Origin: Neoarius graeffei
Taxonomy: Eukaryota; Chordata; Actinopteri; Siluriformes; Ariidae
DNA: 64,000 bases
NCBI RefSeq assembly: GCF_027579695.1
Contig: NC_083587.1
Location: 46,901,021-46,965,020 of the forward strand
Direction of reading: 5' to 3'
Below are positions 1 through 11,007 of the stretch, in pieces (position 1 is the first letter of the stretch; every line of letters starts with the position of its first letter). A program made the position numbers and the translations under genes. Below the pieces are notes generated by a model. It ran no database searches. It was not told the DNA's origin and saw only the letters and a program-made list of their open reading frames with translations.

Positions 1-140
1 AACATTTGATATGTTGTTTCTGCACTATTTTCAATTAGATATAGAGTTTCCGTGATTTTGCAAATCGTCTCATTCTGTTTTTATTTACGTTTTACACAGT
101 GTCCCAAATTTATGGAATTGGCGTTGTCTGTATTTACTTA
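1..140. other. unassigned flank
   Basis: AT-rich sequence before the first transposon. No reading frame, splice pattern or repeat recognised. Confidence 0.4.
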
Positions 141-148
141 GGATTATC

Positions 149-1406
149 CAGAGGTGGACGAAGTACCCAACTATATTACTTAAGTCAAAGTACAGATCCC
201 ACTGGTCAAATGTTACTCCGATACAAGTGAAAGTTGTACAATCAAATTTTTACTTAAAGTACTGAAGTACTTGCTTTTAAAAATACTTAAGTATTAACAG
301 TACATTTTCTGTCAACGCATTATTGCAGAAACACTGCTTTAAGCAAGACAAAAAAAAATGCAAGACCATCATCTGACATCAAAACAAAAAATTCCAGCAA
401 TTTGTTGTGACTGACTAGTACAATACTGTCCATCTCACAGGTCTCGTGTGTGTGTGCGCGCGCACGTATGAATCTGCCTGTGGAATCATGGTGGTTTAAC
501 GTTAAGCTAGCTAGTCAGTGAAGCTCCACCTGACATGCAAACAAACTCTTTTCAAACTCAGTCATATTGGGTAGCTAACATTACTAGAAAAGAAAAATTT
601 CTACATTTTGTTTATTTGGCAAGATTATGCAGATTTCTGAAAGGACTTCAGATAAGTTAACGTTATTCATGTTAGCGTAACTCCGTTTTTACATGCTAAC
701 TGTGTCCACGTTAACTAGCTATGTGTTAACGTTAACCGTGGACAAGGCGACGGCAACTTGGTGGGCAAATCCATAGAAAGTCATTTGACGAACCAGACTC
801 CATAGTTATTACAATGTTATCGCTAGCTCTAAAAGCACAGACAACTTCATTCCAAACTTTCTCTTGGAATAAAACGTTTACATACCTCAATATGCTTCCT
901 CAGGTCGGACGGCAAGTTTTTGTAGGCTGTGATTTGTTCCGTTTTAGGCAGACAAAGCAAACATTTAAAATGAAACGACTCTTTATTCCTTTCAGAAAAC
1001 TGAAACATCAGTGCGTTCATTCTCCAGAAGAACCGCCTCCTTCCATTCTGCCATCAACTGATCGTGTTAAATAATGCTGCGGAGAAATCACTGAACTTGA
1101 TTTTATCCAGTCTATGGACGTGACGTGACCCTAGTGATAACTGACAGGCTCTCAGTGTCACCTGCGAAAAAACCAGTCACGTTTTAGAAAAGAAAAGAAA
1201 AAAAAATCCACTTTCAAAGCTGCTTCATAGTAACAAGGACTTTGATAGAAATGTAGTGGAGTGAAAAGTACAATATTTGTCTTTCAAATATAGTGGAGTT
1301 AAAGTCATAAGTTGCCAAAAAAAATACTCAAGTAAAGTACAGATACTCAAAAAGTGTACTTAAGTACAGTACTCAAGTAAATGTACTTCATCACTGTCCA
1401 CCTCTG
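149..1406. mobile_element. hAT (Tol2-like) non-autonomous transposon
   Basis: The ends are inverted repeats beginning CAGAGGTGGAC, followed by the reiterated AAGTAC/ACTTAAGTA pattern seen in Tol2-like termini. The element is flanked by a perfect 8-bp TSD, GGATTATC, at 141-148 and 1407-1414, as expected for hAT. No transposase domain is recognisable inside; an 86-codon frame at 814-1074 has no known motif. It is probably an internally deleted copy that needed transposase in trans. Confidence 0.9.
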
Positions 1407-1414
1407 GGATTATC

Positions 1415-1696
1415 CCCTTTTATATGATTGCCGCTAAGTGGGTGAAGGCTAACACGTGCTTCCTTTGTGAAACATGAACCTAGCCGATTATGTCTTTTCT
1501 AACTGCTTCTCATGCAGCGTCACCATAACACGCTATCTGCCCTCTTCCACATACATCAGCTCATAGACATCCACGATTGGCTAGTGTCGCTGTAATTGAC
1601 AGGGGAGGAGGAGTACGCTTCTCATCCAGGGAGTTTTGACACTGGAGACTCCTTCCCTTCCAAAACAGCTCAAAACCAATAAATAAACATTTCCTC
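1415..1696. other. low-copy sequence, no gene recognised
   Basis: Contains an acceptor-like tract near 1505-1518 followed by a short open stretch. I believe the sequence belongs to a fish interspersed repeat and do not call an exon. Confidence 0.35.
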
Positions 1697-1711
1697 AAAG
1701 AAAGCTTCACT

Positions 1712-1906
1712 CGGGGGCGTCGTGGCTCAGGTGGTTAAGGCGCCATACCATGAATGTGGGCGACCCGGGTTCGATTCCGGCCCGAGGTCATTTCCCGATC
1801 CCTTCCCGTCTCTCTCCCGCTCATTTCCTGTCTCTACACTGTCCTATCCAATAAAGGTGCAAAAAGCCCAAAAAAATATCTTTAAAAAAAAAAAATAAAA
1901 AAAAAA
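1712..1906 (+). mobile_element. tRNA-derived SINE (non-Mermaid family)
   Basis: The head carries pol III box-like motifs: TGGCTCAGGTGG as A box and GGTTCGATTCC as B box. A tRNA-unrelated body with pyrimidine-rich TCCCGTCTCTC follows, then an A-rich tail. A 15-bp TSD, AAAGAAAGCTTCACT, flanks it at 1697-1711 and 1907-1921. The perfect duplication suggests a fairly young insertion. Confidence 0.9.
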
Positions 1907-1921
1907 AAAGAAAGCTTCACT

Positions 1922-2518
1922 AAATCAAGAATTGCATTTCCCCCCCATTCGTTTACATGGAGAATCCAACGTACAAGTCCCTGTTTAAATTGTTAGCATA
2001 TTTGAACGAGCGCTTTAATATATTTGAGGATGTAGCAGTGTGTTGGTATAAATCAGCGTATTTTTCCCAAACTGACATTTGAGCCATACTTTATTGCTCA
2101 TAAGACATTATTGCTCCCCTTTACTTAGAGAAATGTTTTAATAAATAACCTGAGCTGCTCTCCTGCTGGAAGCACTTTCTTATAAACATTTTTAGGTGCA
2201 GTCTAATTCCTACATGCACCATAAATAGCAGCCCAGGTGTCATAATTTTATGTGACATTCCTCCATTTCATAATCTCACTCACGCTTTCGTATCATGAGA
2301 TAAGCTGCAGTTTCGACCCAGTATAACACAACCGACCTTCAAAGACATGAACAGGTGATGATGGCTGGGCAAGGTAGAGACACACATACACATACGTGCG
2401 CGCACACCTCCCTGACAGTTGCGCCGCTTTGAAAAGTTCAACGCTGTCAGGTGGAATGTCGAGCTGTCTCCTTGTGCACACATACCACCTCCTGCAACTC
2501 TGCCTCTCAGTCAAATTA

Positions 2519-2520
<2 letters not shown>
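1922..2520. other. unassigned unique sequence
   Basis: No protein motif or recognised transposon. Short overlapping frames around 2280-2616 run through the adjacent CA repeat and look non-coding. Confidence 0.4.

Positions 2521-2549
<29 letters not shown>
2521..2549. repeat. (CA)n microsatellite
   Basis: Perfect CA dinucleotide run followed by a short CG-rich alternating purine-pyrimidine stretch. Confidence 0.95.
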
Positions 2550-2551
<2 letters not shown>

Positions 2552-2891
2552 GCGCACACTGTTCTGCAGCTCAAATCCGAACCTCGTCCATAACAAGTGT
2601 GTGAGTCTAAGCGCATTAGTATAAGGTGACGTTTTTGAAAATTTAATCAGTAAAATCAACTTTCTGTACAGGAGGAGCCCAAGCCAAAAGGGGGCGCTCT
2701 CTGAGAGCTGTGTCCACCTTCAACACACACAACCAGAGTCAACTACTGCACGACCTTTCGCTTAAACCCACCAAACAAAGTAAGTGCAAAACAAATACAC
2801 AATAAAGTGTATAAAATTCTCCACCTGCCCTGCACGTTACAACATGCAGCTTCATCTACTGATACGCTGAAATCTCCACCACTAAAAATCA

Positions 2892-3267
2892 TCCATCCAT
2901 TATCTCTAGCCGCTTTATCCTGTTCTACAGGGTCGCAGGCAAGCTGGAGCCTATCCCAGCTGACTACGGGCAAAAGGCGGGGTACACCCTGGACAAGTCG
3001 CCAGGTCATCACAGGGCTGACACATAGACACAGACAGCCATTCACACTCACATTCACACCTACGGTCAATTTAGAGTCACCAGTTAACCTAACCTGCATG
3101 TCTTTGGACTGTGGGGGAAACCGGAGCACCCGGAGGAAACCCACGCGGACACGGGGAGAACATGCAAACTCCACACAGAAAGGCCCTCACCGGCCACGGG
3201 GCTCGAACCCGGACTTTCTTGCTGTGAGGCGACAGCGCTAACCACTACACCACCATGCCGCCCCCAG
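2892..3267 (-). mobile_element. DANA/Mermaid-type SINE, copy 1
   Basis: Read on the minus strand: tRNA-like head with B-box GGTTCGAGCC, the conserved core containing CAGTCCAAAGACATGCAGG, and a tail ending in GGATAAAGCGGCTAGAGATAATGG. Imperfect TSD TAAAAATCA at 2883-2891 and 3268-3276. It has the long-tail form (GTAGAACAGG). Frames of about 144 codons across it on both strands are properties of the SINE, not genes. Confidence 0.9.
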
Positions 3268-3379
3268 TAAAAATCAATAGGTTTTAATTTTCTGACTTTT
3301 CCATTATCAAGTCAGTACATGGATTCGATTTCCAAACATTAGTTTTCCAGCACAAAATGAAATGTTTGTATGCTGCTTT

Positions 3380-3545
3380 CTTGACTAGCATATTGCATCG
3401 GAGACACTTTTCAGACACAAACATAATGAAGGCTGCTGGGTTTTGCTGCAAAAAACAAGAAGCAAGTGGGACAGTCAACGTGTCCAGAAAAACCGTATCT
3501 GGTTCTGCAACATGCTCAGTAAAATTTACCATCAATACTTTAATA
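3380..3545 (-). repeat. degenerate transposon fragment
   Basis: Parts of this stretch are reverse-complementary to 5990-6115: the 'gaaggctgctgggttttg' region here matches 'caaaacccagcagccttc' there. The two are opposite-orientation fragments of one dispersed repeat. Confidence 0.55.
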
Positions 3546-3659
3546 GAAACTTGTTATTGTTTCTAAGATCCCTGTTCTTGGCTGGCAGGACTGGAACCCA
3601 GTGTGGTCTTCTGCTCTTGCATGCTGGCATGCTTTTCTGCTCACTACGATTGTAAAGAG

Positions 3660-4112
3660 TTGCTATATCCTTCCTGGCAAAAACAAAAGCTCGAAACAAT
3701 CTGGCCATTTTCCTCTGACCTCGCTTATCAACAAAGTGTTTGTTTCCACCCACAGAACTGTCACTCACTCACTCACTCACTCACTCACTCACTCACTCAC
3801 TCACTCAGTGTTTTTGTTTTTCGCACCATTCTGTGTAAACTCTAGAGAATGCTGTGTGAAACCCCCAGGAGATCATGAAATACTCAAACCAGTCCATCTG
3901 GCTCAAACCAACATCCGTGCCACAGTGAAAGAAAGTCACACTTTGAGATCACAATTTTTCCTATTCTGATGATTGAAGTGAATATTAACTGAAGCTCTTG
4001 ATTTGTATCTGCATGATTTGACGCATTGTGCTGCTGTCAAGGGATCGGCTGATTTAGAGAACCGCATAAAACAGTGGGTGGATGGGTGTTCCTAATAAAG
4101 TGTCTGGTGAGT
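3660..4112 (+). mobile_element. terminal part of a Tc1-like family
   Basis: Resembles the end region of a common fish Tc1-like repeat, including the closing CCTAATAAAGTGTCTGGTGAG. A (CTCA)n tetranucleotide array has expanded inside it at 3764-3806. The transposase portion is absent. Element 49190-51850 appears to be the coding part of the same or a related family. Confidence 0.6.
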
Positions 4113-4249
4113 AATTTCCTTATAAAACGACACACATCGTACTTTTTTTTTTTGAAAAACAAAAGGGTCATGAAACCAAATATTGACTTTGTTTAATTTA
4201 TTACTGTTTACTGCTCTGTATCCTATTTTTCAAAATGTAGAAACATTTC

Positions 4250-4627
4250 AGGGTGGCACGGTGGTGTAGTGGTTAGCGCTGTCGCCTCACAGCAAGAAGG
4301 TCCGGGTTTGAGCCCCGTGGCCGGCGAGGGCCTTTCTGTACGGAGTTTGCATGTTCTCCCCATGTCCGCGTGGGTTTCCTCCGGGTGCTCCGGTTTCCCC
4401 CACAGTCCAAAGACATGCAGGTTAGGTTAACTGGTGACTCTAAATTGACCGTAGGTGTGAATGTGAGTGTGAATGGTTGTCTGTGTCTATGTGTCAGCCC
4501 TATGATGACCTGGCGACTTGTCCAGGGTGTACCCCACCTTTCGCCCGTAGTCAGCTGGGATAGGCTCCAGCTCGCCTGCGACCCTGTAGAAGGATAAAGC
4601 GGCTAGAGATAATGAGATGAGATGAGA
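4250..4627 (+). mobile_element. DANA/Mermaid-type SINE, copy 2
   Basis: Head GGTGGCACGGTGGTGTAG with pol III box-like motifs, the conserved core and the tail GGATAAAGCGGCTAGAGATAATGAGATGAG. Short-tail form (GTAGAAGG). No clear TSD found. Confidence 0.9.
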
Positions 4628-4686
4628 CAACCTGTGCATAAAATAGTCGTGTTCTGACGGTCAGGTAAACAGAGTACATTATACTA

Positions 4687-4877
4687 CAGGGTGTTTTAAA
4701 AAAATTTTGATATTTGAGATGTAAATATCCCAGAAACTACATAGTCGAGGCAAATGAAACTGAACAGGCTTAATGTTGAGCAATATAAGATTTATTCTGC
4801 AAAATTGGAATGAGAAATTCAAAAGTATGTGGATTCCACGAACGATTTCACAAATTTTCAATATGCATGCCGCCTGA

Positions 4878-4920
<43 letters not shown>

Positions 4921-5220
4921 CCTTCCTCTTTGAACTTTTAGTGCCGTGTCCAAATCTGTATTGCAGTTGGTGCATTTTTAGAGAATTCTCTCATAAATGC
5001 ACACTGCACAGTCTTGTTGGACTGTGTTCGAGCGTACTCTAACACACAAAACACCTTTTCTTTTCCAGTGAATGGCATTTCTGTACCTAAAAAGGCAAAA
5101 ACAAAAAACATAAAATTTTGACCTGTTTCCACACATGCTGTTAAAATTTGAGGTCAGTTGAACGAGAATTGGCAAAGTTATTAGATTGTGAAATGATGTC
5201 AAATTTTTTGAAACACCCTG
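4687..5220 (-). mobile_element. mariner-type MITE with internal (CA)n, copy 1
   Basis: TIRs CAGGGTGTTT / AAACACCCTG, flanked by TA at 4685-4686 and 5221-5222 as in the Tc1/mariner superfamily. It is an internally deleted relative of a coding element and keeps only an N-terminal reading frame (4938-5078). A (CA)n array at 4879-4919 sits just after that frame. A second copy is at 42366-42922. Confidence 0.85.
4938..5078 (-). pseudogene. transposase N-terminal remnant (DUF4817-like HTH)
   Basis: The frame starts MPFTGKEKVFCVLEYARTQS and ends after about 46 residues at ..IQIWTRH plus stop. The EK-x5-Y-x4-N pattern resembles the helix-turn-helix called DUF4817 in transposase-like proteins. The catalytic part is missing, so this is a relic. 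The family assignment is from pattern memory and moderate. Confidence 0.55.
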
Positions 5221-5314
5221 TATATCACAAACCAGCTTTACAGAAATCCAGATATAGATTTTTATCCCTATTGAACAAGCCAGAGGTGATAATATTAAGT
5301 GAAAACTCCTTAAG

Positions 5315-5695
5315 ATCTCATCTTGTTATCTGTAGCTGCGTTATCCTGTTCTACAGGGTCGCAGGCAAGCTGGAGCCTATCCCAACTGACTACGGGCGAA
5401 AGGCGGGGTACACCCTGGACAAGTCGCCAGGTCATCACAGGGCTGACACATAGACACAGACAACCATTCACACTCACATTCACACCTACGCTCAATTTAG
5501 AGTCACCAGTTAACCTAACCTGCATGTCTTTGGACTGTGGGGGAAACCGGAGCACCCGGAGGAAACCCACGCAGACACGGGGAGAACATGCAAACTCTGT
5601 GCAAACTCCGCACAGAAAGGCCCTCGCCGGCCACGGGCTCGAACCTGGACCTTCCTGCTGTGAGGCGACAGCGCTAAGCACTACACCACCGTGCC

Positions 5696-5697
<2 letters not shown>
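5315..5697 (-). mobile_element. DANA/Mermaid-type SINE, copy 3
   Basis: Reverse-oriented copy with core and B-box region. It contains a small local duplication (CAAACTC... repeated near 5588-5605). It abuts a long AT array, so any TSD is obscured. Long-tail form. Confidence 0.88.

Positions 5698-5768
<71 letters not shown>
5698..5768. repeat. (TA)n-(CA)n compound microsatellite
   Basis: About 60 bp of alternating TA followed by a short CA run, directly next to the head of SINE copy 3. Confidence 0.95.
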
Positions 5769-5769
<1 letters not shown>

Positions 5770-6120
5770 GTACTGTGCAAAAGTCTTAGGCACATGTAAA
5801 GAAATGCTGTAGACCAAAAATAGTTTAAAATATAATGAAAGAACATGTTTCAACATTTAAAAATATATATACTATAAACAGCAGTAAGCCATAATGAATC
5901 TAAGTCACTATTTGGTGTGAAACGACCCTTTGCTTTAAAAAAAATTAAATAAAAATAGTAGTCTCAAATAGTGCAGTTTTACTGAGCATCTTCCAGAACC
6001 AGCCACAGTTCTTCTGGACACTTTGGCTGTCACAATCGCTTCTTCATTTTGCACCAAAACCCAGCAGCCTTCATTATGTTTTCTTGTTTAATCTGAAAAG
6101 TGCTCTCTTGTGTAATATGC
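5769..6120. repeat. degenerate fish repeat (CAGTACTGTGCAAAAGTC type)
   Basis: Starts with CAGTACTGTGCAAAAGTCTT, which I recognise as a transposon terminus common in fish. The inner part, 5990-6115, is the inverse of 3380-3545. No intact coding frame. Confidence 0.5.
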
Positions 6121-6739
6121 TGCTCAGATACAAATGTTTTTTTTTCTTTTTTCCCCTGTAACATTTAATTTTGTGCTGAAAAACGAACGTTTGGACTCTA
6201 AAATGTTTTTGCACTGATGTGATAATGTAAGCATAGAACTCTTTATGTTGACAGCAGCAGTTCTTGGGTACAAGTCTACAATATCCAGATAAGGTTATTC
6301 ACAAGAAAGTGTGAGGCTCGGCCGTAAACTGCGTTTCCGCGAAGTGCAGATCTTTAGATTATCCATGTGAGACCATCTACAAACGCAGAAAGTGAGTCAC
6401 AATTGCAGAAGCTCCAAGCAGAAGTGAGAGTGTCAGGATGAATTCGGCAGGTCGGAGGGTGAGAGGAGGTGGAACCCATCTGCAAACACGCCAGAGGATC
6501 ACGGTTACTTGCCGCAAACTTCCTCAAATTTCACACTTGAAACCTGATCTTAAAACCATTTATAGGGTCATGTTCATCGCCAACACCTTTTTTTTTTTTT
6601 TTTAGTGCTTCAGAACGAATCTGTACTTTTCCATGTGTCTGGGGTGGTACCATTGTGTACATTTGAGAAGGTGTATATGACTTAAAAGTTTTAAGTAGTG
6701 GTCCTCAAGGTCCAATTATGTACCTTATATGTCCTGTAT
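6121..6739. other. unassigned sequence
   Basis: Moderately GC-rich in 6300-6520 with a short open frame from 6438, but no splice-supported exon or protein motif. A poly-T tract is at 6589-6603. Confidence 0.35.
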
Positions 6740-8240
6740 ACTACTATATTATATGGACACTAGCGTTTTACTGGGAAATACACCACTCGTATGAATTGTT
6801 TTGATAAATTTGGGTTGTTTATCAATGTGTCTATATAATAAAAAGAACATCATATGTTAGCTTGAAGATATGAAGTTTATCTTCTCGTGTTGAAAAACTC
6901 ACATTTTTCATATGAAATGCATCACGGATCTGAGTGACATTTAAATAACATTGACTGGCGTTGAGTGGTCTATCAGATATATTCTACTCAGCTAGCATGA
7001 TATTGAACGAGTTGAAGACAAGTTCAGTATCATGCTAGCTGAATGGAATATATCTGATAGACCACGAAAAAAAGCCATTATTATTATTATTATTATTATT
7101 ATTATACATACACGTGCCTTTCAGGTGTTCAACACGTCTTTCTCTTTCAGAATTCTCTCAAAATCTTCCGTATTTAACAAAGCAAACCTGGCAGTCATAT
7201 TTGTTTACAAATTGCCACAGACGCTCGCTCGGGCGGGAAGTTTTATGTCTCCAACGCGTCTCTTTTCCAGTTTTTCACTGTCCTTTTGGTATGTTTTTCA
7301 AGTCAAATTTATTTCTATAGCGCTTTTAACAATAGACATTTGTCGCAAAGCAGCTTTACAGAATTTTAAAGACTTTTAAACATGAGCTAATTTTATCCCT
7401 AATCTATCCCCAATGAGCAAGCCTGTGGTGACGGTGGCAAGGAAAAACTCCCTTAGATGACATGAGGAAGAAACCTCGAGAGGAACCAGACTCAAAAGGG
7501 AACCCATCCTCATTTGGGTGACAGACAACGCGATTATAGCATTTTTCACAGTTTTAACATAAAGTCTGTTTCGTTGATGTTCTAACTCTTCATTGATGGA
7601 AACTTGAGTGCAAAACTGTTCATGACAACTGTTTTTCTCTTGTAAATATGCGTGAAGAATATCTAACGAAGTTTTCGTTGCCTTTCAGGTGTTCAACGCG
7701 TCTTTCTCTTTCCTGGCGAACAAAGAAATGCTTTTGCGCATGCGCAGCAGAAAATTCTCGTTGAATATTCGCATCAGCGCCGACGTGTGAGGTCGTTGTC
7801 TTGACAACCATGCGATATTGTAAACCGCTTATTCTCCATTGGGTAGAGTAAGGTAATACACGTAGGATAAGCGATATGCGAACAGTATTGCATGCTATCA
7901 AATCAAATATATGAAACCTGCTAGAAGGGATTAGAACACACGTTTTTATTTCATGGAAAAAGTGTCCCGTATGTATAATAATTCCTGATATTTCACTCCG
8001 ATGACATGGCATCTCTCCTAGTGTTTTCCTGCTGACTAAACACGCATTGTCAAAATGGAGAATCGGTTTAAAATTAAAATTCTTTTGATTAATTTTTTTT
8101 TTTTGTGGATGTGTCCAGATAATATAAAGATTTACATGGTAATGCGAAGACATGAGTAAGCGAAGCAATAAACTTCATGATGTATAGATTCACCCCTCGA
8201 AGATAAACTTCATATCTTCACATAACCGTGTAATATCCTT
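6740..8240. mobile_element. hairpin-cored composite repeat, copy A1
   Basis: Shares long stretches with 22206-22920 (A2) and 24590-26045 (A3). Landmarks are a 101-bp inverted repeat at 6965-7065, a (TTA)n run at about 7076-7105, GAAGATATGAAGTTTATCTT near 6862, and its inverse near 8200. The 182-codon minus-strand frame at 7620-8168 has no recognisable domain. An unrelated repeat has inserted at 7299-7629. Superfamily not determined. Confidence 0.65.
7299..7629 (+). mobile_element. retroposon-like insertion inside A1
   Basis: Begins CAAGTCAAATTTATTTCTAT and contains GGAAAAACTCCC and GAACCCATCCTCATTTGGG, blocks of a widespread ostariophysan repeat. The 7-bp TSD TGTTTTT is at 7292-7298 and 7630-7636. 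Paralogue A2 carries the uninterrupted site (GGTATGTTTTTCTCTTG near 22548-22564), so the borders come from an empty-site comparison. Confidence 0.75.
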
Positions 8241-8278
8241 TATGTATAATTCATGCTTCTAGGAGTGAACTAGTGCTG

Positions 8279-9624
8279 ATAGACTGGTACCAAAATCCAG
8301 AATTGTGACACCCAAAGGCATTTTTGAGACAAAGTCGGCAAACAGTCTTATTTTGTCAATTTGGGTGTGCCGAATTCAAATCTGCAATATGCCGAGCTCT
8401 ATCTGACCTCTGTTGACCTCTAGAGGTCATTGAACTTTGGGCCTGTAAACGTCTCAGCTGAACCCAGTTTCTCAGCTTTCTAAGGAATGAAATGTACTAA
8501 AATGATTAATGAAGTTAGCAAATGGCCTTGTTTGTTAAATGTTTGGGTGCTGAATTCATTTTTCATTTGTAAAACGACATATGACCTCTGATAACCTCAA
8601 GGTCATTAAACTTGGCCTATAGGCCTATGCATTTAACGGCATTTTTAAACTGACTTTACTCCCCCAAAAAGAATATGAACAGACAAAAAACAAATAGAAA
8701 GGAACAAATACAACATTAAATGCCAGTCCATGTACATGTGACTTACTTTTCACTACGAGAATGCCTCAGCGATCACCTTACATAACATTGCATTACATTT
8801 AGTGGTTATTGTTTATACAAAGCTACTGAAAAAAGGACAGATTCAGCAGCATACAAAATGTGGGGGCATACAGGGTATACAGGTTAATCAGGGTTAGTAT
8901 ATATGAGAGTTTTTTTCTTTGTTGTTTGTTTTGTTTTAAACGGGGTAAAGCCTTTACAAAAAACAAACAACAAAGAAAAAAACTCTCATATATATACTAA
9001 CCCTGATTAACCTGTATACCCTGTATGCCCCCACGTTTTGTATGCTGCTGAATCTGTCCTTTTTTCAGTAGCTTTGTATAAACAATAACCGCTAAATGTA
9101 ATGCAATGTTATGTAAGGTGATCGCCGAGGCATTCTCATTGTGAAAAGTAAGTCACATGTACATGGACTGGCATTTAATGTTGTATTTGTTCCTTTCTAT
9201 TTGTTTTTTGTCTGTTCATATTCTTTTTGGGGGAGTAAAGTCAGTTTAAAAATGCCGTTAAATGCATAGGCCTATAGGCCAAGTTTAATGACCTTGAGGT
9301 TATCAGAGGTCATATGTCGTTTTACAAATGAAAAATGAATTCAGCATCCAAACATTTAACAAACAAGGCCATTTGCTAACTTCATTAATCATTTTAGTAC
9401 ATTTCATTCCTTAGAAAGCTGAGAAACTGGGTTCAGCTGAGACGTTTACAGGCCCAAAGTTCAATGACCTCTAGAGGTCAACAGAGGTCAGATAGAGCTC
9501 GGCATATTGCAGATTTGAATTCGGCACACCCAAATTGACAAAATAAGACTGTTTGCCGACTTTGTCTCAAAAATGCCTTTAACTCCTTAAATAAGCACTT
9601 TTTTGAATTTTGGTACCAGTCTAT
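8279..9624. mobile_element. 1.35-kb foldback (inverted-repeat) element
   Basis: The left arm, 8279 to about 8932, is nearly the exact reverse complement of the right arm, about 8957-9624; the spacer is about 25 bp around 8933-8956. The outer ends are ATAGACTGGTACCAAAAT and its inverse. Mismatches are scattered, for example CGAGAATGCCTCAGCG versus CGCCGAGGCATTCTCA. No coding frame or clear TSD. It lies 45 bp upstream of the exon at 9670. Confidence 0.9.
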
Positions 9625-9669
9625 GAATTGTCCGTGTGTTGCGTTTAAATATGGTGTGTTTTTCCTCAG

Positions 9670-9785
9670 CGAATTTTCCTGGCGTGGAGTGCGTGCACTT
9701 ACTGGACTCTCTGAATCAAGCCAAGCAGTACTCTTATCACCTGCGTCCTCAGAGTGCCAGAAGCCAGAACAGAACCAAGGACTGA
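9670..9785 (+). CDS. terminal coding exon of an unnamed plus-strand gene
   Basis: A pyrimidine-rich acceptor (TTTTTCCTCAG) ends at 9669. The exon then reads two bases of a split codon and 37 sense codons to TGA at 9783-9785. The peptide begins NFPGVECVHLLDSLNQAKQY and ends in the basic, Ser/Gln/Arg-rich tail SARSQNRTKD. The composition is protein-like and no repeat covers it. I do not recognise the protein. No preceding exon was identified with confidence; it may lie upstream of the window or be very short. The gene is convergent with G1, whose stop is about 7.5 kb away. No AATAAA is evident in the next 200 bp. Confidence 0.7.
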
Positions 9786-10209
9786 GAGCACCTTAGCATA
9801 GGTCCATAACCAATGACTGAACTGCAGGAAGTAGATTAAACAGCTTCATCGAGTGGCACCAACAGACAGAAAACTGACACACGCACAGCATCATCTGCTT
9901 ATTTATATATTTATGTCTGGAAACTGATGGGTTCCAGGAACCTAAAAGATATCAGTGAGGTACTGAAGGAGGTCAAAGTTTAAGCCTACAAGTACAATAT
10001 CTGCAGACGTAAACATGATTTTTTTTTTTTTTTATCCTGTTCTACAGGATGGCAGACTTACACCTGACATAAAGCCACCTGCAAGAAAGTATGATGTAAT
10101 ACATCACGTACAAGCGTGAGATTTTCACCAGAACAAACATTGACATTGTATTGATCACTTTGTCCACAAGTTTTGTTTTGTTATAATTGTTTCTAAGGAT
10201 CCTGTAGAA
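9786..10209 (+). other. probable 3' UTR and flank of the exon at 9670
   Basis: Non-repetitive sequence after the TGA, AT-rich around 9900-9915, with a poly-T tract at about 10019-10033. The UTR end is not marked by a canonical AATAAA. Confidence 0.4.
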
Positions 10210-10464
10210 TACAGTTAGGTCCATAAATATTTGGACAGAGACATCATTTTTCTAATTTTGGTTCTGTACATTACCACAATGAATTTTGAACAAAACAATT
10301 CAGATGCAGTTGAAGTTCAGACTTTCAGCTTTAATTCAGTGGGTTGAACAAAATGATTGCATAAAAATGTGAGGAACTAAAGCATTTTTTAAACACAATC
10401 CCTTCATTTCAGGGGCTCAAAAGTAACTGGACAAATTAAATAATTGTAAATAAAATGTTCATTT

Positions 10465-10761
10465 CTAATACTTGGTTGAAAACCCTTTGTTGGCAATGAC
10501 TGCCTGAAGTCTTGAACTCATGGACGACATCAGATGCTGTGTTTCCTCCTTTTTAATGCTCTGCCAGGCCTTTACTGCAGCGGTTTTCAGTTGCTGTTTG
10601 TTTGTGGGCCTTTCTGTCTGAAGTTTAGTCTTTAACAAGGCAAATGCATGCTCAATTGGGTTGAGATCAAGTAACTGACTTGGCCATTCAAGAATATTCC
10701 ACTTCTTTGCTTTAATAAACTCCTGGGTTGCTTTGGCTTTATGTTTTGGGTCATTGTCCAT
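10465..10761 (-). pseudogene. Tc1-like transposase, C-terminal catalytic part
   Basis: Contains the second catalytic Asp in MDNDPKHKA and the final catalytic Glu in LDLNPIEHAFALLKTKL, the DD34E signature of Tc1/mariner enzymes, and ends VIANKGFSTKY. It is out of frame with 11008-11532; the intervening segment (first catalytic Asp) is broken by frameshifts. Confidence 0.88.
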
Positions 10762-11007
10762 CTGTATTATGAAATGCCGACCAATCAGTTTGGCTGGATT
10801 TGAGTGGACAGTACATCTCTGAATACCTCAGAATTCATCCAGCTGCTTCTGTCCTGTGTCACATCATCAATAAACACTAGTGACCCAGTGCCACTGGCAG
10901 CCATGCATGCCCAAGCCATCACACTGCCTCCGCCGTGTTTTACAGATGATGTGGTATGCTTTGGCTCATGAGCTGTACCACACCTTTGCCATACTTTTTT
11001 CTTTCCA

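Noticed and set aside
814..1074. 86-codon gene in the Tol2-like element
   Set aside because: No hAT transposase or other motif; likely chance.
1519..1590. Internal exon on the plus strand
   Set aside because: A good acceptor is present, but no convincing donor, the frame closes quickly, and the sequence resembles a dispersed fish repeat.
1712..1790. tRNA gene
   Set aside because: A and B boxes are those of a SINE head; there is no complete cloverleaf and a SINE body with TSD follows. The same holds for the heads of the other SINE copies.
2743..3241. Long frames on both strands, recurring at every SINE copy
   Set aside because: They are translations of the DANA/Mermaid-type SINE core; identical peptides recur at 11 loci with TSDs.
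7620..8168. 182-codon minus-strand gene
   Set aside because: It lies wholly in the composite repeat A1, lacks a domain, and is not preserved in A2.
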